Below the pieces are notes generated by a model. It did no database searches, had not been told where the DNA came from, and worked only from the letters and a program-made list of their open reading frames with translations. Positions 9,075 to 16,860 of a DNA stretch of 37,396 nt are shown in pieces; the first letter of the stretch is position 1; every line of letters starts with the position of its first letter. The stretch is taken from positions 1-37,396 of the forward strand of contig DVHC01000030.1 of NCBI GenBank assembly GCA_018712385.1, read 5' to 3'. This DNA comes from Candidatus Onthousia excrementipullorum (GTDB lineage: Bacteria > Bacillota_I > Bacilli_A > RF39 > UBA660). A program made the position numbers and the translations under genes.

Positions 9075-9118
9075 TAACTCCAAAAAAATCAATTATTTTA
9101 GTATTTTTTTGGAGTTAT
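9075..9118. terminator. Inverted repeat between mutL and the DUF4143-type ATPase
   Basis: Arms TAACTCCAAAAAAA (9075-9088) and TTTTTTTGGAGTTA (9105-9118) pair perfectly over 14 bp. It lies immediately after the mutL stop and before the ATPase start, so it probably ends the uvrC-pilin-mutL transcript. Confidence 0.65.
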
Positions 9119-9120
9119 AG

Positions 9121-10914
9121 TTAATTCATCGCTCTTTTAAAGAGTCTTTCTAAGTCATAATTACTATATGTAATAATAGTTGGTCTACCATGAGGACAAG
9201 TAAAAGGATTGTCAGTTCGTCTTAAGTTATCTAAAAGGATTTTAGCAGTATCTAAGTCTAAATAATCATTGGCTTTTATACTCATTTTACAAGCCATAGT
9301 AGATGCTGTCTTATAGATGAATTTTTCTTTATCAAATTCACCTTTTTCTAGGGTGATAGCAATTATCTTTTCAATAGCTTCCCTCTCATAACCTTCAAAA
9401 AACCAAGTAGGATGACTTCTAACAATAAAAGTATTATCACCAAACTCTTCTAAAGTAATACCAATACTCTTTAGAATATCCATATGTTCTTTAATTCTAA
9501 TAAACTCATCTTTAGGATATTCTAATCTAATAGGTACTAGTAAATCTATTACTTTATAATCATCTTTTAATAAGGCATTTAAGACTTTTTCATAATTAAT
9601 ACGCTCAGCCGCTGCATGTTGGTCTATTATATACATACCACTTGAGTTTTCTGCGATTATATAAGTCTTATGAACAATACCTACAGGTATCATTTCTTTG
9701 ATACGATAGTCATCTTTTTTCTCTTTTGCATCTTCAACTACTTCTTCAGTCTTAGTACCCGTTATCTTATTATCATTATCAAAGTCAAAAGATAATTCTT
9801 CTAGATTAGGAGATGTTTCTTTAACAGGTTCTTCTTCATCATCTAATTCATAGTTTATAGTATTAACAGGAAGAGAGTCTTCTACTTCATAAATAGTATT
9901 TAAATTCCTAATATTAGCATGGGGTACTAGTAATACTTCTTTTAGTTTAGAACTAATTACTTTTGTTATTAACTCTTTTAAACTATCTAATTTAGAGAAC
10001 TTTATATCCATCTTTTGCGGATGTATATTAATATCTATTAGAATTGGGTCGACATCTATATTTAAAACTATCATAGGAAACTTATCTTTAGGTATATAAG
10101 TATGATAACAGTCTATTAGACATCTATTTAAATCTAAATTCTTTATAACTCTACCATTTACTAAAGTAGCAATAACATTACGGCTTGTCTTGGCTATTTC
10201 TGGATAACCAATATAACCAGATATTACATAATCATCGTTTTCACCACTTATCTCTATCATTTTTTTAGCAACATCTATGCCATAGACAGCATAAATTACT
10301 TTTAATAAATTACCATCACCACTTGTATTTAATAACTCTTTTTCATTATTAGTTAAAACAAATCTAATAGATGGATATGATAGAGCCATTTTATTAACAT
10401 ATTCAATTATTAAAGCAAGTTCTGTATAAAGATTCTTTAAATACTTTAATCTTACTGGAGTATTATAGAATAAATCTCTTACTTCAATAGTTGTACCCAC
10501 ACTTAAATCACTATTTTCTACACTCTCTATTATCCCGCCATTTAAAGAGATACTTGTTCCTACTCCATCTTTACTAGTCTGTAAATAAACATGAGAAACT
10601 GAAGCGATAGATGGTAGGGCTTCTCCTCTAAAACCTAATGTTTCGATATTAAATAAATCATCTAAGTTTTTTAATTTACTAGTAGCATGACGTGAGAAAG
10701 CAAGCATCGCATCTTCTTTATTCATACCAATACCATTATCACTTACTACTATTTTCTTAGTACCAGAATCTATTAAATTAATCTTAATTTCCGTAGACTC
10801 TGCATCTATAGAGTTTTCTACTAATTCTTTAACAACGTTTAAACATCTTTCTACTACTTCTCCCGCTGCTATCTTATTAGCAAGTATTTCATCCATTACT
10901 TTAATAGTTGCCAT
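9121..10914 (-). CDS. mutL: DNA mismatch repair protein MutL (endonuclease type)
   Basis: The 597-residue protein has the GHKL ATPase core: IAAGEVVERCLNVVKELVENS, DNGIGM and GFRGEALPSIASV, followed by the transducer domain, an acidic linker (about 345-400) and the C-terminal dimerisation domain. The latter holds DQHAAAERINYE, matching the DQHA(X)2E(X)4E metal motif, plus CKMSIKAND and TCPHGRPT, so this is the nicking-endonuclease type found in bacteria lacking MutH. Its ATG overlaps the pilin stop by one base (TAATG), with GAGG upstream. No mutS is in the window. Confidence 0.97.
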   Translation of the reverse strand: MATIKVMDEILANKIAAGEVVERCLNVVKELVENSIDAESTEIKINLIDSGTKKIVVSDNGIGMNKEDAMLAFSRHATSKLKNLDDLFNIETLGFRGEALPSIASVSHVYLQTSKDGVGTSISLNGGIIESVENSDLSVGTTIEVRDLFYNTPVRLKYLKNLYTELALIIEYVNKMALSYPSIRFVLTNNEKELLNTSGDGNLLKVIYAVYGIDVAKKMIEISGENDDYVISGYIGYPEIAKTSRNVIATLVNGRVIKNLDLNRCLIDCYHTYIPKDKFPMIVLNIDVDPILIDINIHPQKMDIKFSKLDSLKELITKVISSKLKEVLLVPHANIRNLNTIYEVEDSLPVNTINYELDDEEEPVKETSPNLEELSFDFDNDNKITGTKTEEVVEDAKEKKDDYRIKEMIPVGIVHKTYIIAENSSGMYIIDQHAAAERINYEKVLNALLKDDYKVIDLLVPIRLEYPKDEFIRIKEHMDILKSIGITLEEFGDNTFIVRSHPTWFFEGYEREAIEKIIAITLEKGEFDKEKFIYKTASTMACKMSIKANDYLDLDTAKILLDNLRRTDNPFTCPHGRPTIITYSNYDLERLFKRAMN

Positions 10915-11375
10915 TACTCTACCTCACAGTCTGAATCAGCTTTTAATCTTTTAATACCTGAAATAGAATTAGAACAAGCAGGACTCTTATAACCAGCACA
11001 AACTAAGCAGGCTTCATAATCTATATCCATGTTATATCCAGTATTATTATTTCTTTTAACAATAGCATAACTTTCTAAATTACAAGTTTTAGTAGATTCA
11101 TGAGGGTCTTGTAGACTTTCAACATAACCTTCACACACTAATTTTTCTACATCGACTACTAAAGATTCTCCCTCATTAGGAATAGAACCAGTATGGTCAA
11201 TTAAATAGTTAGTAACTCCATCCTTAATATTTTGTTCAAAATCACTATAAGTAGCATTTCTAGCTTGATTTAAATATTTTGATATCGATGTATAGGCGAG
11301 ACCAATCACTATGCCTAATATAATTATGACAGCAAGTAATTCTAGCATTGTAAATCCTTTTTTATTCATTTTCAT
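10914..11375 (-). CDS. Type IV prepilin-like protein with N-terminal methylation motif
   Basis: The start is placed at 11375 (MKMNKKGFTMLE) because GAGGATAAAA lies just upstream; it overlaps uvrC by 14 nt. The short basic leader KMNKKG precedes FTMLELLAVIIILGIVIGLA, so a prepilin peptidase should cut between Gly and Phe and leave Glu at +5. The remaining soluble part (about 115 aa) is pilin-like and has five or more Cys, including CLVCAGYKSPAC. It may be a minor or competence-type pseudopilin. It sits in an operon between uvrC and mutL, which is unusual. A second prepilin lies in the DGR operon (19177-19569). Confidence 0.88.
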   Translation of the reverse strand: MKMNKKGFTMLELLAVIIILGIVIGLAYTSISKYLNQARNATYSDFEQNIKDGVTNYLIDHTGSIPNEGESLVVDVEKLVCEGYVESLQDPHESTKTCNLESYAIVKRNNNTGYNMDIDYEACLVCAGYKSPACSNSISGIKRLKADSDCEVE

Positions 11376-13140
11376 TTTTATCCTCCTCATGCAAGACATT
11401 ATAGAGATTTAAGGCTACAGTATCTCCTACTATTTCACTTAAATCCTCTATACTTGCTTCTTTCATTTTTTTCATAGAACCAAATTTCTTTAATAATTCT
11501 TTACGTCTTACTTCCCCTATTCCTGGTACTAAATCAAGGTAACTTGATAGTAGTCCTTTACTTTTAATATTACGATGATAACTAATGGCAAAGCGATGAA
11601 CTTCTTCTTGAATTTTAGATAAGTAAAGGAATAGATTACTATCACTTTTAATATCTAAAACTTTATAATTACTATCTATAACTGTATTAGTACGATGATG
11701 ACTATCTTTCTTAAGACCTATTATTGGTATTGATAGGTTCAAACTAGAAAGTATCTCTTTACAGACATTTACTTGAGTTTCTCCTCCATCCATAACGATT
11801 AAATCAGGTAGAGCTTCTCCATCCATAATCGCTTTATAATATCTTCGATATAATACTTCTCTCATCGCTCCTAAATCATCTTTAACATCAGTACTTATTT
11901 TATATTTACGATAATCATTCTTTAAAGGCTCAAAGTCACGAAAGACAACCATAGCCCCTACATAGTATGTTCCAAATAAATGAGAGTTATCAAAGCTTTC
12001 CATACGAGATACACTATCTACATTAAGAAGAGTTTTTAACTCATTTAAAGCTTCCATCTTTTTATTATCATCTTTCTTAAGTGTTTCTAACTCTTCATTT
12101 AAGACTACTTTAGAGTTTTCTTCGGCAAGGTCAACTAGTTTCTTTAACTCCCCTCTTTTAGGAACATGGACCTTTACTTTTAAATACTCACTAAGTAGTT
12201 CAGCATTTAAAGTATCAGGTATTAATATCTCATGGGCAAGAATATTTTTATCATAGAATTTAATAATGTACTCTTCCATATCATCAACGACATTATCTAG
12301 TGTCTGTAATGTTTCATGGTGTCTACCAAAGAGTATTCCTTCTCTTATAAAGAAAACTGTTATTGATAAGTAGTTATCTACTACTGTATAATTAAAGATA
12401 TCAAAGTTATAATTTTTCTTTAAGTCTATCTTTTGCTTAGTAAGAGTTATATCTATATCAGTTAACATCTCTCTTAATTCTAAAGCTTTCTCATAATTTA
12501 AAGCATTACTTGCTTTTTCCATTTCTTTTGTAATTTTCTCTTTAATAAAACTACTATTACCTTTAAGAAAGCTTGTTATCTCATCAGTCATAGATTTAAT
12601 AGTATCTTTATCTATTTCTTTAATACAGTAACCTAAGCATTCATTTATATGGTAATATAAACACTCTTTCTTAGGTAATTTCTCGCACTTTCTTAAGGGA
12701 TATAAACGATTAATCATATTAACTGTCTTTCTCGCTGAGCCTACATTAGGATACGGTCCAAATAGTTTATGGTCTTTTTTCTTTCTTTTAACATTTCTAA
12801 CTACTCTAAGTCGAGGATATTTTTCATTAGTAAGCTCTATATAAGGATAACTCTTATCATCTTTAAGTAAGATATTATATTTAGGGTCATATTTTTTAAT
12901 TAGGTTAATCTCTAATATTAAACTCTCTAACTCACTATCAGTTACAATATATTCAAAATCATCTATATCTTGAACTAACATTGCAGTCTTACCAGTTACA
13001 TTACCTCTAAAGTAACTACTAACACGTTTCTTCAAATTCTTAGCTTTACCTACATAGATAATATAACCATTCTTATCTTTCATCTGATAACTTCCAGGCA
13101 GTTCTGGAACAAGTTTTAATTTTTCTTTAAAGTCTTTCAT
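11362..13140 (-). CDS. uvrC: Excinuclease ABC subunit C
   Basis: The 592-residue protein begins with the GIY-YIG nuclease domain (LPGSYQMKDKNGYIIYVGKAKNL with the Arg/Glu residues downstream), then a Cys-containing segment, the UVR motif (about 200-235, EKALELREML), the RNase H-like C-terminal endonuclease domain (SRMESFDNSHLFG, VMDGG, IGLKKD) and tandem HhH motifs (LVPGIGEVRRKELLKKFGS). It makes both incisions in nucleotide excision repair with UvrA and UvrB. It begins the uvrC-pilin-mutL operon. Confidence 0.97.
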   Translation of the reverse strand: MKDFKEKLKLVPELPGSYQMKDKNGYIIYVGKAKNLKKRVSSYFRGNVTGKTAMLVQDIDDFEYIVTDSELESLILEINLIKKYDPKYNILLKDDKSYPYIELTNEKYPRLRVVRNVKRKKKDHKLFGPYPNVGSARKTVNMINRLYPLRKCEKLPKKECLYYHINECLGYCIKEIDKDTIKSMTDEITSFLKGNSSFIKEKITKEMEKASNALNYEKALELREMLTDIDITLTKQKIDLKKNYNFDIFNYTVVDNYLSITVFFIREGILFGRHHETLQTLDNVVDDMEEYIIKFYDKNILAHEILIPDTLNAELLSEYLKVKVHVPKRGELKKLVDLAEENSKVVLNEELETLKKDDNKKMEALNELKTLLNVDSVSRMESFDNSHLFGTYYVGAMVVFRDFEPLKNDYRKYKISTDVKDDLGAMREVLYRRYYKAIMDGEALPDLIVMDGGETQVNVCKEILSSLNLSIPIIGLKKDSHHRTNTVIDSNYKVLDIKSDSNLFLYLSKIQEEVHRFAISYHRNIKSKGLLSSYLDLVPGIGEVRRKELLKKFGSMKKMKEASIEDLSEIVGDTVALNLYNVLHEEDKNENE

Positions 13141-13154
13141 CTAAACCACACCCA

Positions 13155-13191
13155 ACTAAAAAATAAGTTATTTTACATAACTTATTTTAGA
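13155..13191 (-). terminator. Rho-independent terminator after the Rpn cluster
   Basis: On the minus strand AAAATAAGTTAT and ATAACTTATTTT form a 12-bp stem with a 5-nt loop, followed by more T residues. It lies about 20 nt past the stop of the 13214-13807 gene and just upstream of uvrC. Confidence 0.75.
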
Positions 13192-13213
13192 CTACATTTA
13201 TTATTTTTACAAG

Positions 13214-13807
13214 TTAAATCCAATAATTATGAAATATTAAAGCACCATTTAAAGGATTCTTAAAGTAATCTTTTTTAAACCAATTTAATAGACAAACTTG
13301 TGAATCATCAATTCCACTAAATGCACAAAATATTTTAAATCCTTTAATTCTAAAACTATAATCCTTCCAATACTTACAATCTCTACTAAGTAAATAAGCA
13401 AGATTTTCAGGATCATAATAATTATGTTTCTCTCGTATTATTTTATCAGGTTCTTCCATATTAACAATGTTTTCATCATTTTCGTCAAAATAAACTTTCC
13501 ATTTTTCTTTAGGATAATTATAATCCAAACAATCTTTTAAGTAAGCTGTTATTACAGTTAAAGGTGTTTTTTTGTATATTTCTATTATTAAATTCTGAAT
13601 GTTTTTATTAAACACGTCTTTCTTAATTGATAAGATTATTTCCTTACTGCTTTTCTTAATATTATAAAGATTTAAATCAACAACTTTGCCTAAAGAATCT
13701 ATAATATTTTTAATATCTCCATCACTAAAATAACCATCTTCAAAAAGGCCTAAAGGCCTTGTAACTCTAAGAGAAATAGCTACACTACAATCCATTACAC
13801 CAGTCAT
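13214..13807 (-). CDS. Uncharacterised protein downstream of the Rpn genes
   Basis: I do not recognise the family. The preferred start is the ATG at 13807 (MTGVMDCSVAI), which has AGGTGG upstream and leaves a 7-nt gap after the preceding ORF; a longer reading from 13843 would overlap it. The protein (about 197 aa) is soluble and mixed alpha/beta, with conserved-looking segments SLRVTRPLGLFEDGYFSDGD and a C-terminal aromatic-rich part ending in GALIFHNYWI. It is co-directional with the Rpn nuclease and its duplicated C-terminal ORF, inside the same terminator-bounded unit. It may be an effector, an immunity protein or an unrelated passenger. Confidence 0.62.
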   Translation of the reverse strand: MTGVMDCSVAISLRVTRPLGLFEDGYFSDGDIKNIIDSLGKVVDLNLYNIKKSSKEIILSIKKDVFNKNIQNLIIEIYKKTPLTVITAYLKDCLDYNYPKEKWKVYFDENDENIVNMEEPDKIIREKHNYYDPENLAYLLSRDCKYWKDYSFRIKGFKIFCAFSGIDDSQVCLLNWFKKDYFKNPLNGALIFHNYWI

Positions 13808-13814
13808 AATCCAC

Positions 13815-14087
13815 CTACATAAGTCTTGCAATTTGAGTTTCACTTAAACCAGTAGCTTGCATTATACTTTCTTTAGGTATACCTATATTAAGAAGATTCT
13901 TAGCAATAGATTTTTCTCTTTCTTTAGCACCTTGTTTAATGCCCTTTTTAATGCCTTTTTTCTCTCCTAACATTTCTCCTTCTGCTTTAAGACTATTCAT
14001 CATCTTTTCCGTTTCTTCCGCTTCATCATAAAACCCTACTGTATTAATATCTAAACTTAATTCTTTCAATTTATTAGCAACTTCCAT
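13815..14087 (-). CDS. Stand-alone duplicate of the Rpn C-terminal segment (RpnS-like, putative antitoxin)
   Basis: The 90-residue ORF repeats the last 86 residues of the adjacent Rpn nuclease: MEVANKLKELSLDINTVGF and DEAEE are identical, followed by a Lys/Gly repeat (KKGIKKGIKQGAKEREKS) and a tail that diverges into GIPKESIMQATGLSETQIA. Its ATG lies 16 nt past the nuclease stop, and the AAGGAG ribosome site overlaps that stop (TAAAGGAG). In published work on E. coli Rpn proteins, an internally started C-terminal form acts as an antitoxin for the full protein. Here the same segment is carried as a separate gene. Antitoxin function is inferred; it could also be a remnant of a truncated second Rpn gene. 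Confidence 0.75.
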   Translation of the reverse strand: MEVANKLKELSLDINTVGFYDEAEETEKMMNSLKAEGEMLGEKKGIKKGIKQGAKEREKSIAKNLLNIGIPKESIMQATGLSETQIARLM

Positions 14088-14104
14088 TAATTCAACATCT
14101 CCTT
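13891..14104 (-). repeat. Tandem duplicate, copy 1, of the Rpn C-terminal coding segment
   Basis: This stretch matches 14180-14381 almost base for base across the ribosome site, internal start and first 65 or so codons. Copy 1 is 12 nt longer because of four extra codons (the MLGE region) at the Lys/Gly repeat. Similarity ends abruptly at the last 20-25 codons. Confidence 0.88.
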
Positions 14105-14364
14105 TACATCAACATTGTTACTTGCTTTTTAGATAGTCCTGTATACTCACATACTTTTGGAATAGGCAATCCATCTTTAAGAAGATTCTTAGCAATAGAT
14201 TTTTCTCTTTCTTTAGCACCCTGCTTAATTCCCTTTTTAATACCTTCTTTTTCTCCTTCTGCTTTAAGACTTCTCATCATCTTTTCATTTTCTTCCGCTT
14301 CATCATAAAACCCTACTGTATTAATATCTAAACTTAATTCTTTCAATTTATTAGCAACTTCCAT
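14104..14364 (-). CDS. Putative internally initiated Rpn small form (RpnS-like)
   Basis: In the frame of the nuclease, the ATG at 14364 (MEVANKLKEL) is preceded by AAGGAG in the sequence GGAAGGAGATGTTGAATTAATG, with rather long spacing (about 11 nt). The same ribosome site and start were duplicated to form the separate 90-residue ORF at 13815-14087, which supports real use. The product would be 86 aa: helix, Lys/Gly repeat, HTH-like tail. This is an inference from the known intragenic antitoxin design of Rpn genes. Confidence 0.5.
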   Translation of the reverse strand: MEVANKLKELSLDINTVGFYDEAEENEKMMRSLKAEGEKEGIKKGIKQGAKEREKSIAKNLLKDGLPIPKVCEYTGLSKKQVTMLM

Positions 14365-15003
14365 TAATTCAACATCTCCTTCCGCTAATCTATCTATTTC
14401 TTCTATTTTTCTTAATCTTAGTATTAACATTTCTTTTTCTAACTTTGTAAGTACTAATCCTTTCTTATATTTAGCATAAACTTGTAGAAAACTTATATGA
14501 TTTTTTTCCCATTTAACATTTTCTACTCCCCCATTTTCATCTCTTGATTTAAATACTTCTATTACATTGTTCTTATTAAGATGATTAAAATTATTTAAAT
14601 TAATCTGTATGGCCTTTGGCATATTATTATAAGTATAGTTTTTATTAGATATATCTACTTTAATTTTATCTAAATAATTATCATTTCTTATTATTAATGC
14701 TAAACTATATTTATTATTTAATTCATAGTTTATTACATATCCTTCAACACCAAATAATATATCTGACCTTTTACCACGTTCTAGGGCATTACTTATAACA
14801 AATTCAGTATTCTTTTCATAATAAGTATTAAGTATTAATTCTTTTGGTATACCAGTTATCCTATGAGTCATATCTGCTCTGAAAAGAACACAATCAGACA
14901 TTACGGATTTAAAGATATAATCATTACTAGCAGGGAATACTTCTCCTTTTTCTTGTAGTTCTTTTATTCTTTCTTCAGGAGTCATCTTTTTTTTAGGGCT
15001 CAT
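14104..15003 (-). CDS. Rpn family recombination-promoting nuclease / PD-(D/E)XK protein
   Basis: The start is the ATG at 15003, with AAGAGGTG 6 nt upstream. The 299-residue protein has the family hallmarks: an early FPASNDYIFKSVMSD segment, then RGKRSDILFGVEGYVINYELN with the Asp and Glu of the PD-(D/E)XK core, KAIQINLNNF, and a helical C-terminal region that ends in a Lys/Gly repeat and an HTH-like tail TGLSKKQV. These genes are often labelled transposases, but characterised Rpn proteins are DNA nucleases tied to phage defence and recombination. The N-terminal extension (KKKMTPEERIKELQEKG) is charged. A TTGCAA/TATAAG promoter and palindromic leader lie upstream (15027-15163). Confidence 0.85.
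   Translation of the reverse strand: MSPKKKMTPEERIKELQEKGEVFPASNDYIFKSVMSDCVLFRADMTHRITGIPKELILNTYYEKNTEFVISNALERGKRSDILFGVEGYVINYELNNKYSLALIIRNDNYLDKIKVDISNKNYTYNNMPKAIQINLNNFNHLNKNNVIEVFKSRDENGGVENVKWEKNHISFLQVYAKYKKGLVLTKLEKEMLILRLRKIEEIDRLAEGDVELMEVANKLKELSLDINTVGFYDEAEENEKMMRSLKAEGEKEGIKKGIKQGAKEREKSIAKNLLKDGLPIPKVCEYTGLSKKQVTMLM
14180..14381 (-). repeat. Tandem duplicate, copy 2, inside the Rpn gene
   Basis: This is the partner of 13891-14104. It includes AAGGAG and the in-frame ATG at 14364. The two copies differ at few positions outside the Lys/Gly repeat, which suggests recent duplication or gene conversion. Confidence 0.88.
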
Positions 15004-15026
15004 TAACTTCACCTCTTTCTGCAATA

Positions 15027-15163
15027 CTTATAGCATAGTCTATAAATGATTGCAAAAAGGTAATTTTGTAAATTCAAAGAAAATATTCTTCCAATATTTA
15101 ATTTTCTCTAGAGGAATTTTAAATATTCATATCAAAAATTACTTGAATTTACAAAATTCATAC
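15027..15163 (-). promoter_or_regulatory. Rpn leader element A: palindromes plus sigma-A-type promoter
   Basis: Reading on the minus strand from 15163: GTATGAATTTTGTAAATTC, then about 65 nt, then GAATTTACAAAATTACC leading into TTTTTGCAA. TTGCAA (15050-15055) is followed after exactly 17 nt by TATAAG (15027-15032), a good -35/-10 pair for the Rpn gene. The outer AATTTTGTAAATTCAA blocks form an inverted repeat. The same organisation recurs at 30586-30756. The palindromes may bind the HTH-like Rpn tail or another regulator; that is inferred. Confidence 0.65.
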
Positions 15164-15248
15164 TTTTTTATTTTTTTTCATATTTCTCCTTTCTCCATCT
15201 TTTTTTACAAGTCGCTCTTCTATCTATAAAGTATCATAGCAGTTATAA

Positions 15249-15539
15249 TTAGTCAACGCTTTTTTGATACAAAATTAAAATAGCAGATAGAAGTTCTACC
15301 CGCTTTTTAAACTCTAAATATCTATTATTAATATATTTACTAATTTTAATAATTATCAAATTATCTATAATTAAATAGTTAATATTATATTTGTCTAAAT
15401 TATTAAAACTATTATTTAATAGATTAAATATCTTATTATCAATATCAAAAGTAATATATTTATCTTTCTTTAAAATAATAATTACATAATTAGGATATAA
15501 TCTTTTCAAAAATAAATACCTTGTCTTAATAATAATCAC
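15249..15539 (-). CDS. Small ORF downstream of the DGR template repeat
   Basis: The 96-codon reading frame lacks any ATG; it would begin at GTG 15539 or at one of the following ATT codons, after AGGAAGTG. The protein is basic and Ile/Lys/Asn-rich: KRLYPNYVIIILKKDKYITFDIDNKIFNLL, with alternating hydrophobic strands. The layout of the first half (strand, FD, helix, strand) loosely resembles the MutS-domain-I-like accessory protein at 17175-17558, so it might be a diverged second copy. The possible ribosome site lies within a hairpin (15542-15577). It could be a real accessory gene or a decayed remnant. Confidence 0.45.
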   Translation of the reverse strand: MIIIKTRYLFLKRLYPNYVIIILKKDKYITFDIDNKIFNLLNNSFNNLDKYNINYLIIDNLIIIKISKYINNRYLEFKKRVELLSAILILYQKSVD

Positions 15540-15540
15540 T

Positions 15541-15668
15541 TCCTATACACTTATAGGAATGTGACTTATCACATTCCATATGTATATTTAATTCTGCTTA
15601 AAAGCAAGGTTAATCTATGTCGATTCATCTTCTATTTAAAGTCTTAACCTTAAATACCTAAAATTAAT
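15541..15668 (-). ncRNA. Structured 3' flank of the DGR template RNA (putative spacer)
   Basis: Downstream of the TR on the RNA strand are several stems. AAGGTTAA (15644-15651 in RNA sense) pairs with TTAACCTT (15606-15613) around a 30-nt loop. GGAATGTGA and TCACATTCC (15556-15577) form a perfect 9-bp stem with a 4-nt loop, and CTATA/TATAG (15542-15557) forms another that overlaps it. In phage BPP-1, RNA next to the TR folds, binds RT-Avd and supplies the priming site; this stretch is a candidate equivalent. Confidence 0.5.
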
Positions 15669-15771
15669 CGGCTGGGCGGACCCCATTATTAGTATTGTTC
15701 GCATTATTGTTGTTAAGATATCCCGAACTATTCAGATTAAACACATTGTTAGAATTAGAGGCGTGGGGAGT
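15669..15771 (-). repeat. DGR template repeat (TR)
   Basis: The minus strand reads ACTCCCCACGCCTCT at its 5' end and GTCCGCCCAG at its 3' end, both identical to the variable repeat at 17851-17950. In the VR frame it encodes HASNSNNVFNLNSS, GYL, then NNNNANNTNNGVRP. All 13 variable positions are AAT or AAC, which allows changes to many residues by A-to-N mutation without making stops. The TR lies within the 3' untranslated part of the RT transcript, about 20 nt past the RT stop. Compared with the VR it has one extra codon (AAT). In its own frame it reaches a stop soon after GVRPAD, so it is not a gene. Confidence 0.95.
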
Positions 15772-15792
15772 ATTAACCATATAAAGATTAAC

Positions 15793-16860
15793 CTAATTAG
15801 TAAAGAAATACTTATCTACTAATCTTTTAATTTTAAGAGTTTTAAAACTATAATAATAGTTATTAATACTAGAAAAAGTACTATTAAAAGTTATTTTATC
15901 ATTATCATATAAATACCTAACTTCTTTAATTCTTTTCTTAACTCTTTTTAAAGTACTATTACTAATATTAATAATAGTTTTATTATTAATAACTCTAAAT
16001 CTATAGCCTAAAAAGATAAATCCTTCTTTACTATTTGTAATATTAGTTTTATTTTTATTTACTTTAAGTTTATAAACATCATTTAATTCTTGTTCTATCT
16101 TTTCTTTTACTTCTTTAAGGTATTTTTTATCTTGATGAATTAATATAAAATCATCCATATATTTTACGAAATACTTAATTTTATAGTCATGTATTATCTT
16201 ATGGTCTAATCTATTTAAGTAATAGATAGATAAAAACTGACTAGTCATATTACCTATAGGTACGCCTTTATCATAAAGGTAATATGGTAAAGATAAATTA
16301 TTTTTAGAATTTATCTTACTAATAGATTTATTAATATAATCTTTATTAGTACTATCTATAATATTACATATATATTTATATTCAAAAGTGTCACCTAAAT
16401 CTTCTTTTAACATATTTTTTAAAACATTATGATCTATTGAATAAAAGTATTTAGATATATCTAGCTTTAAGATATAAAACTTATCATACTTTTTCATCTT
16501 CTCTATATATTTTTTAACTAAATTAAGAGCATAATCTCTTCCTTTACCCTTTCTAGTAGCAGTATTTCTATCATCTAATTTACATTCTAATTTAGGCATT
16601 AAATAATATCTTGTAACATAATGATTAATAAGTTTATCTTTAATATTTAAAGACATAATAATTCTTTCTTTAGGATATTTAATTAAGAAGATATTATAAA
16701 ATCCTCCATTATAGTTTAAATCAACTAAATCATTACATACTTTCTTTATATTCATCATTTTATATTTTTCAAATTTATATATCTTATATTTATTTTTAGT
16801 GTTTTTACATATCTCTTTTTCATAAATTCTTAAAACATCATCAAACTTTACTTCTATCAT
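15793..16860 (-). CDS. DGR reverse transcriptase
   Basis: I favour the ATG at 16860 (MIEVKFDDVL), inside the end of the Avd-like gene; an ATG five codons earlier is possible. The 355-residue enzyme has RT motifs in order: RNTATRKGKGRDYAL, motif A LKLDISKYFYSIDH, motif B VPIGNMTSQFLSIYYLNRLDH (the IGNxTSQ pattern of DGR and group-II-type RTs), motif C YMDD in VKYMDDFILIH, then EGFIFLGYRF. It ends with a short thumb-like basic region. No maturase or endonuclease domain is present. With Avd it would copy TR RNA into adenine-mutagenised cDNA that replaces the VR. The TR follows directly. Confidence 0.96.
   Translation of the reverse strand: MIEVKFDDVLRIYEKEICKNTKNKYKIYKFEKYKMMNIKKVCNDLVDLNYNGGFYNIFLIKYPKERIIMSLNIKDKLINHYVTRYYLMPKLECKLDDRNTATRKGKGRDYALNLVKKYIEKMKKYDKFYILKLDISKYFYSIDHNVLKNMLKEDLGDTFEYKYICNIIDSTNKDYINKSISKINSKNNLSLPYYLYDKGVPIGNMTSQFLSIYYLNRLDHKIIHDYKIKYFVKYMDDFILIHQDKKYLKEVKEKIEQELNDVYKLKVNKNKTNITNSKEGFIFLGYRFRVINNKTIINISNSTLKRVKKRIKEVRYLYDNDKITFNSTFSSINNYYYSFKTLKIKRLVDKYFFTN

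Noticed and set aside
10914-11375. First prepilin as a second DGR target
   Set aside because: No sequence resembling the TR or the GTCCGCCCAG end occurs in it, and it lacks a lectin-like C-terminal domain.
14104-15003. Rpn gene as a transposase of an insertion sequence
   Set aside because: No terminal inverted repeats or target-site duplication were found around it, and the family is better described as Rpn nucleases.
15793-16860. RT as a group II intron or retron enzyme
   Set aside because: There is no maturase or endonuclease domain and no visible intron ends or msr/msd, while Avd-like protein, TR and VR are all present, so DGR is the better reading.
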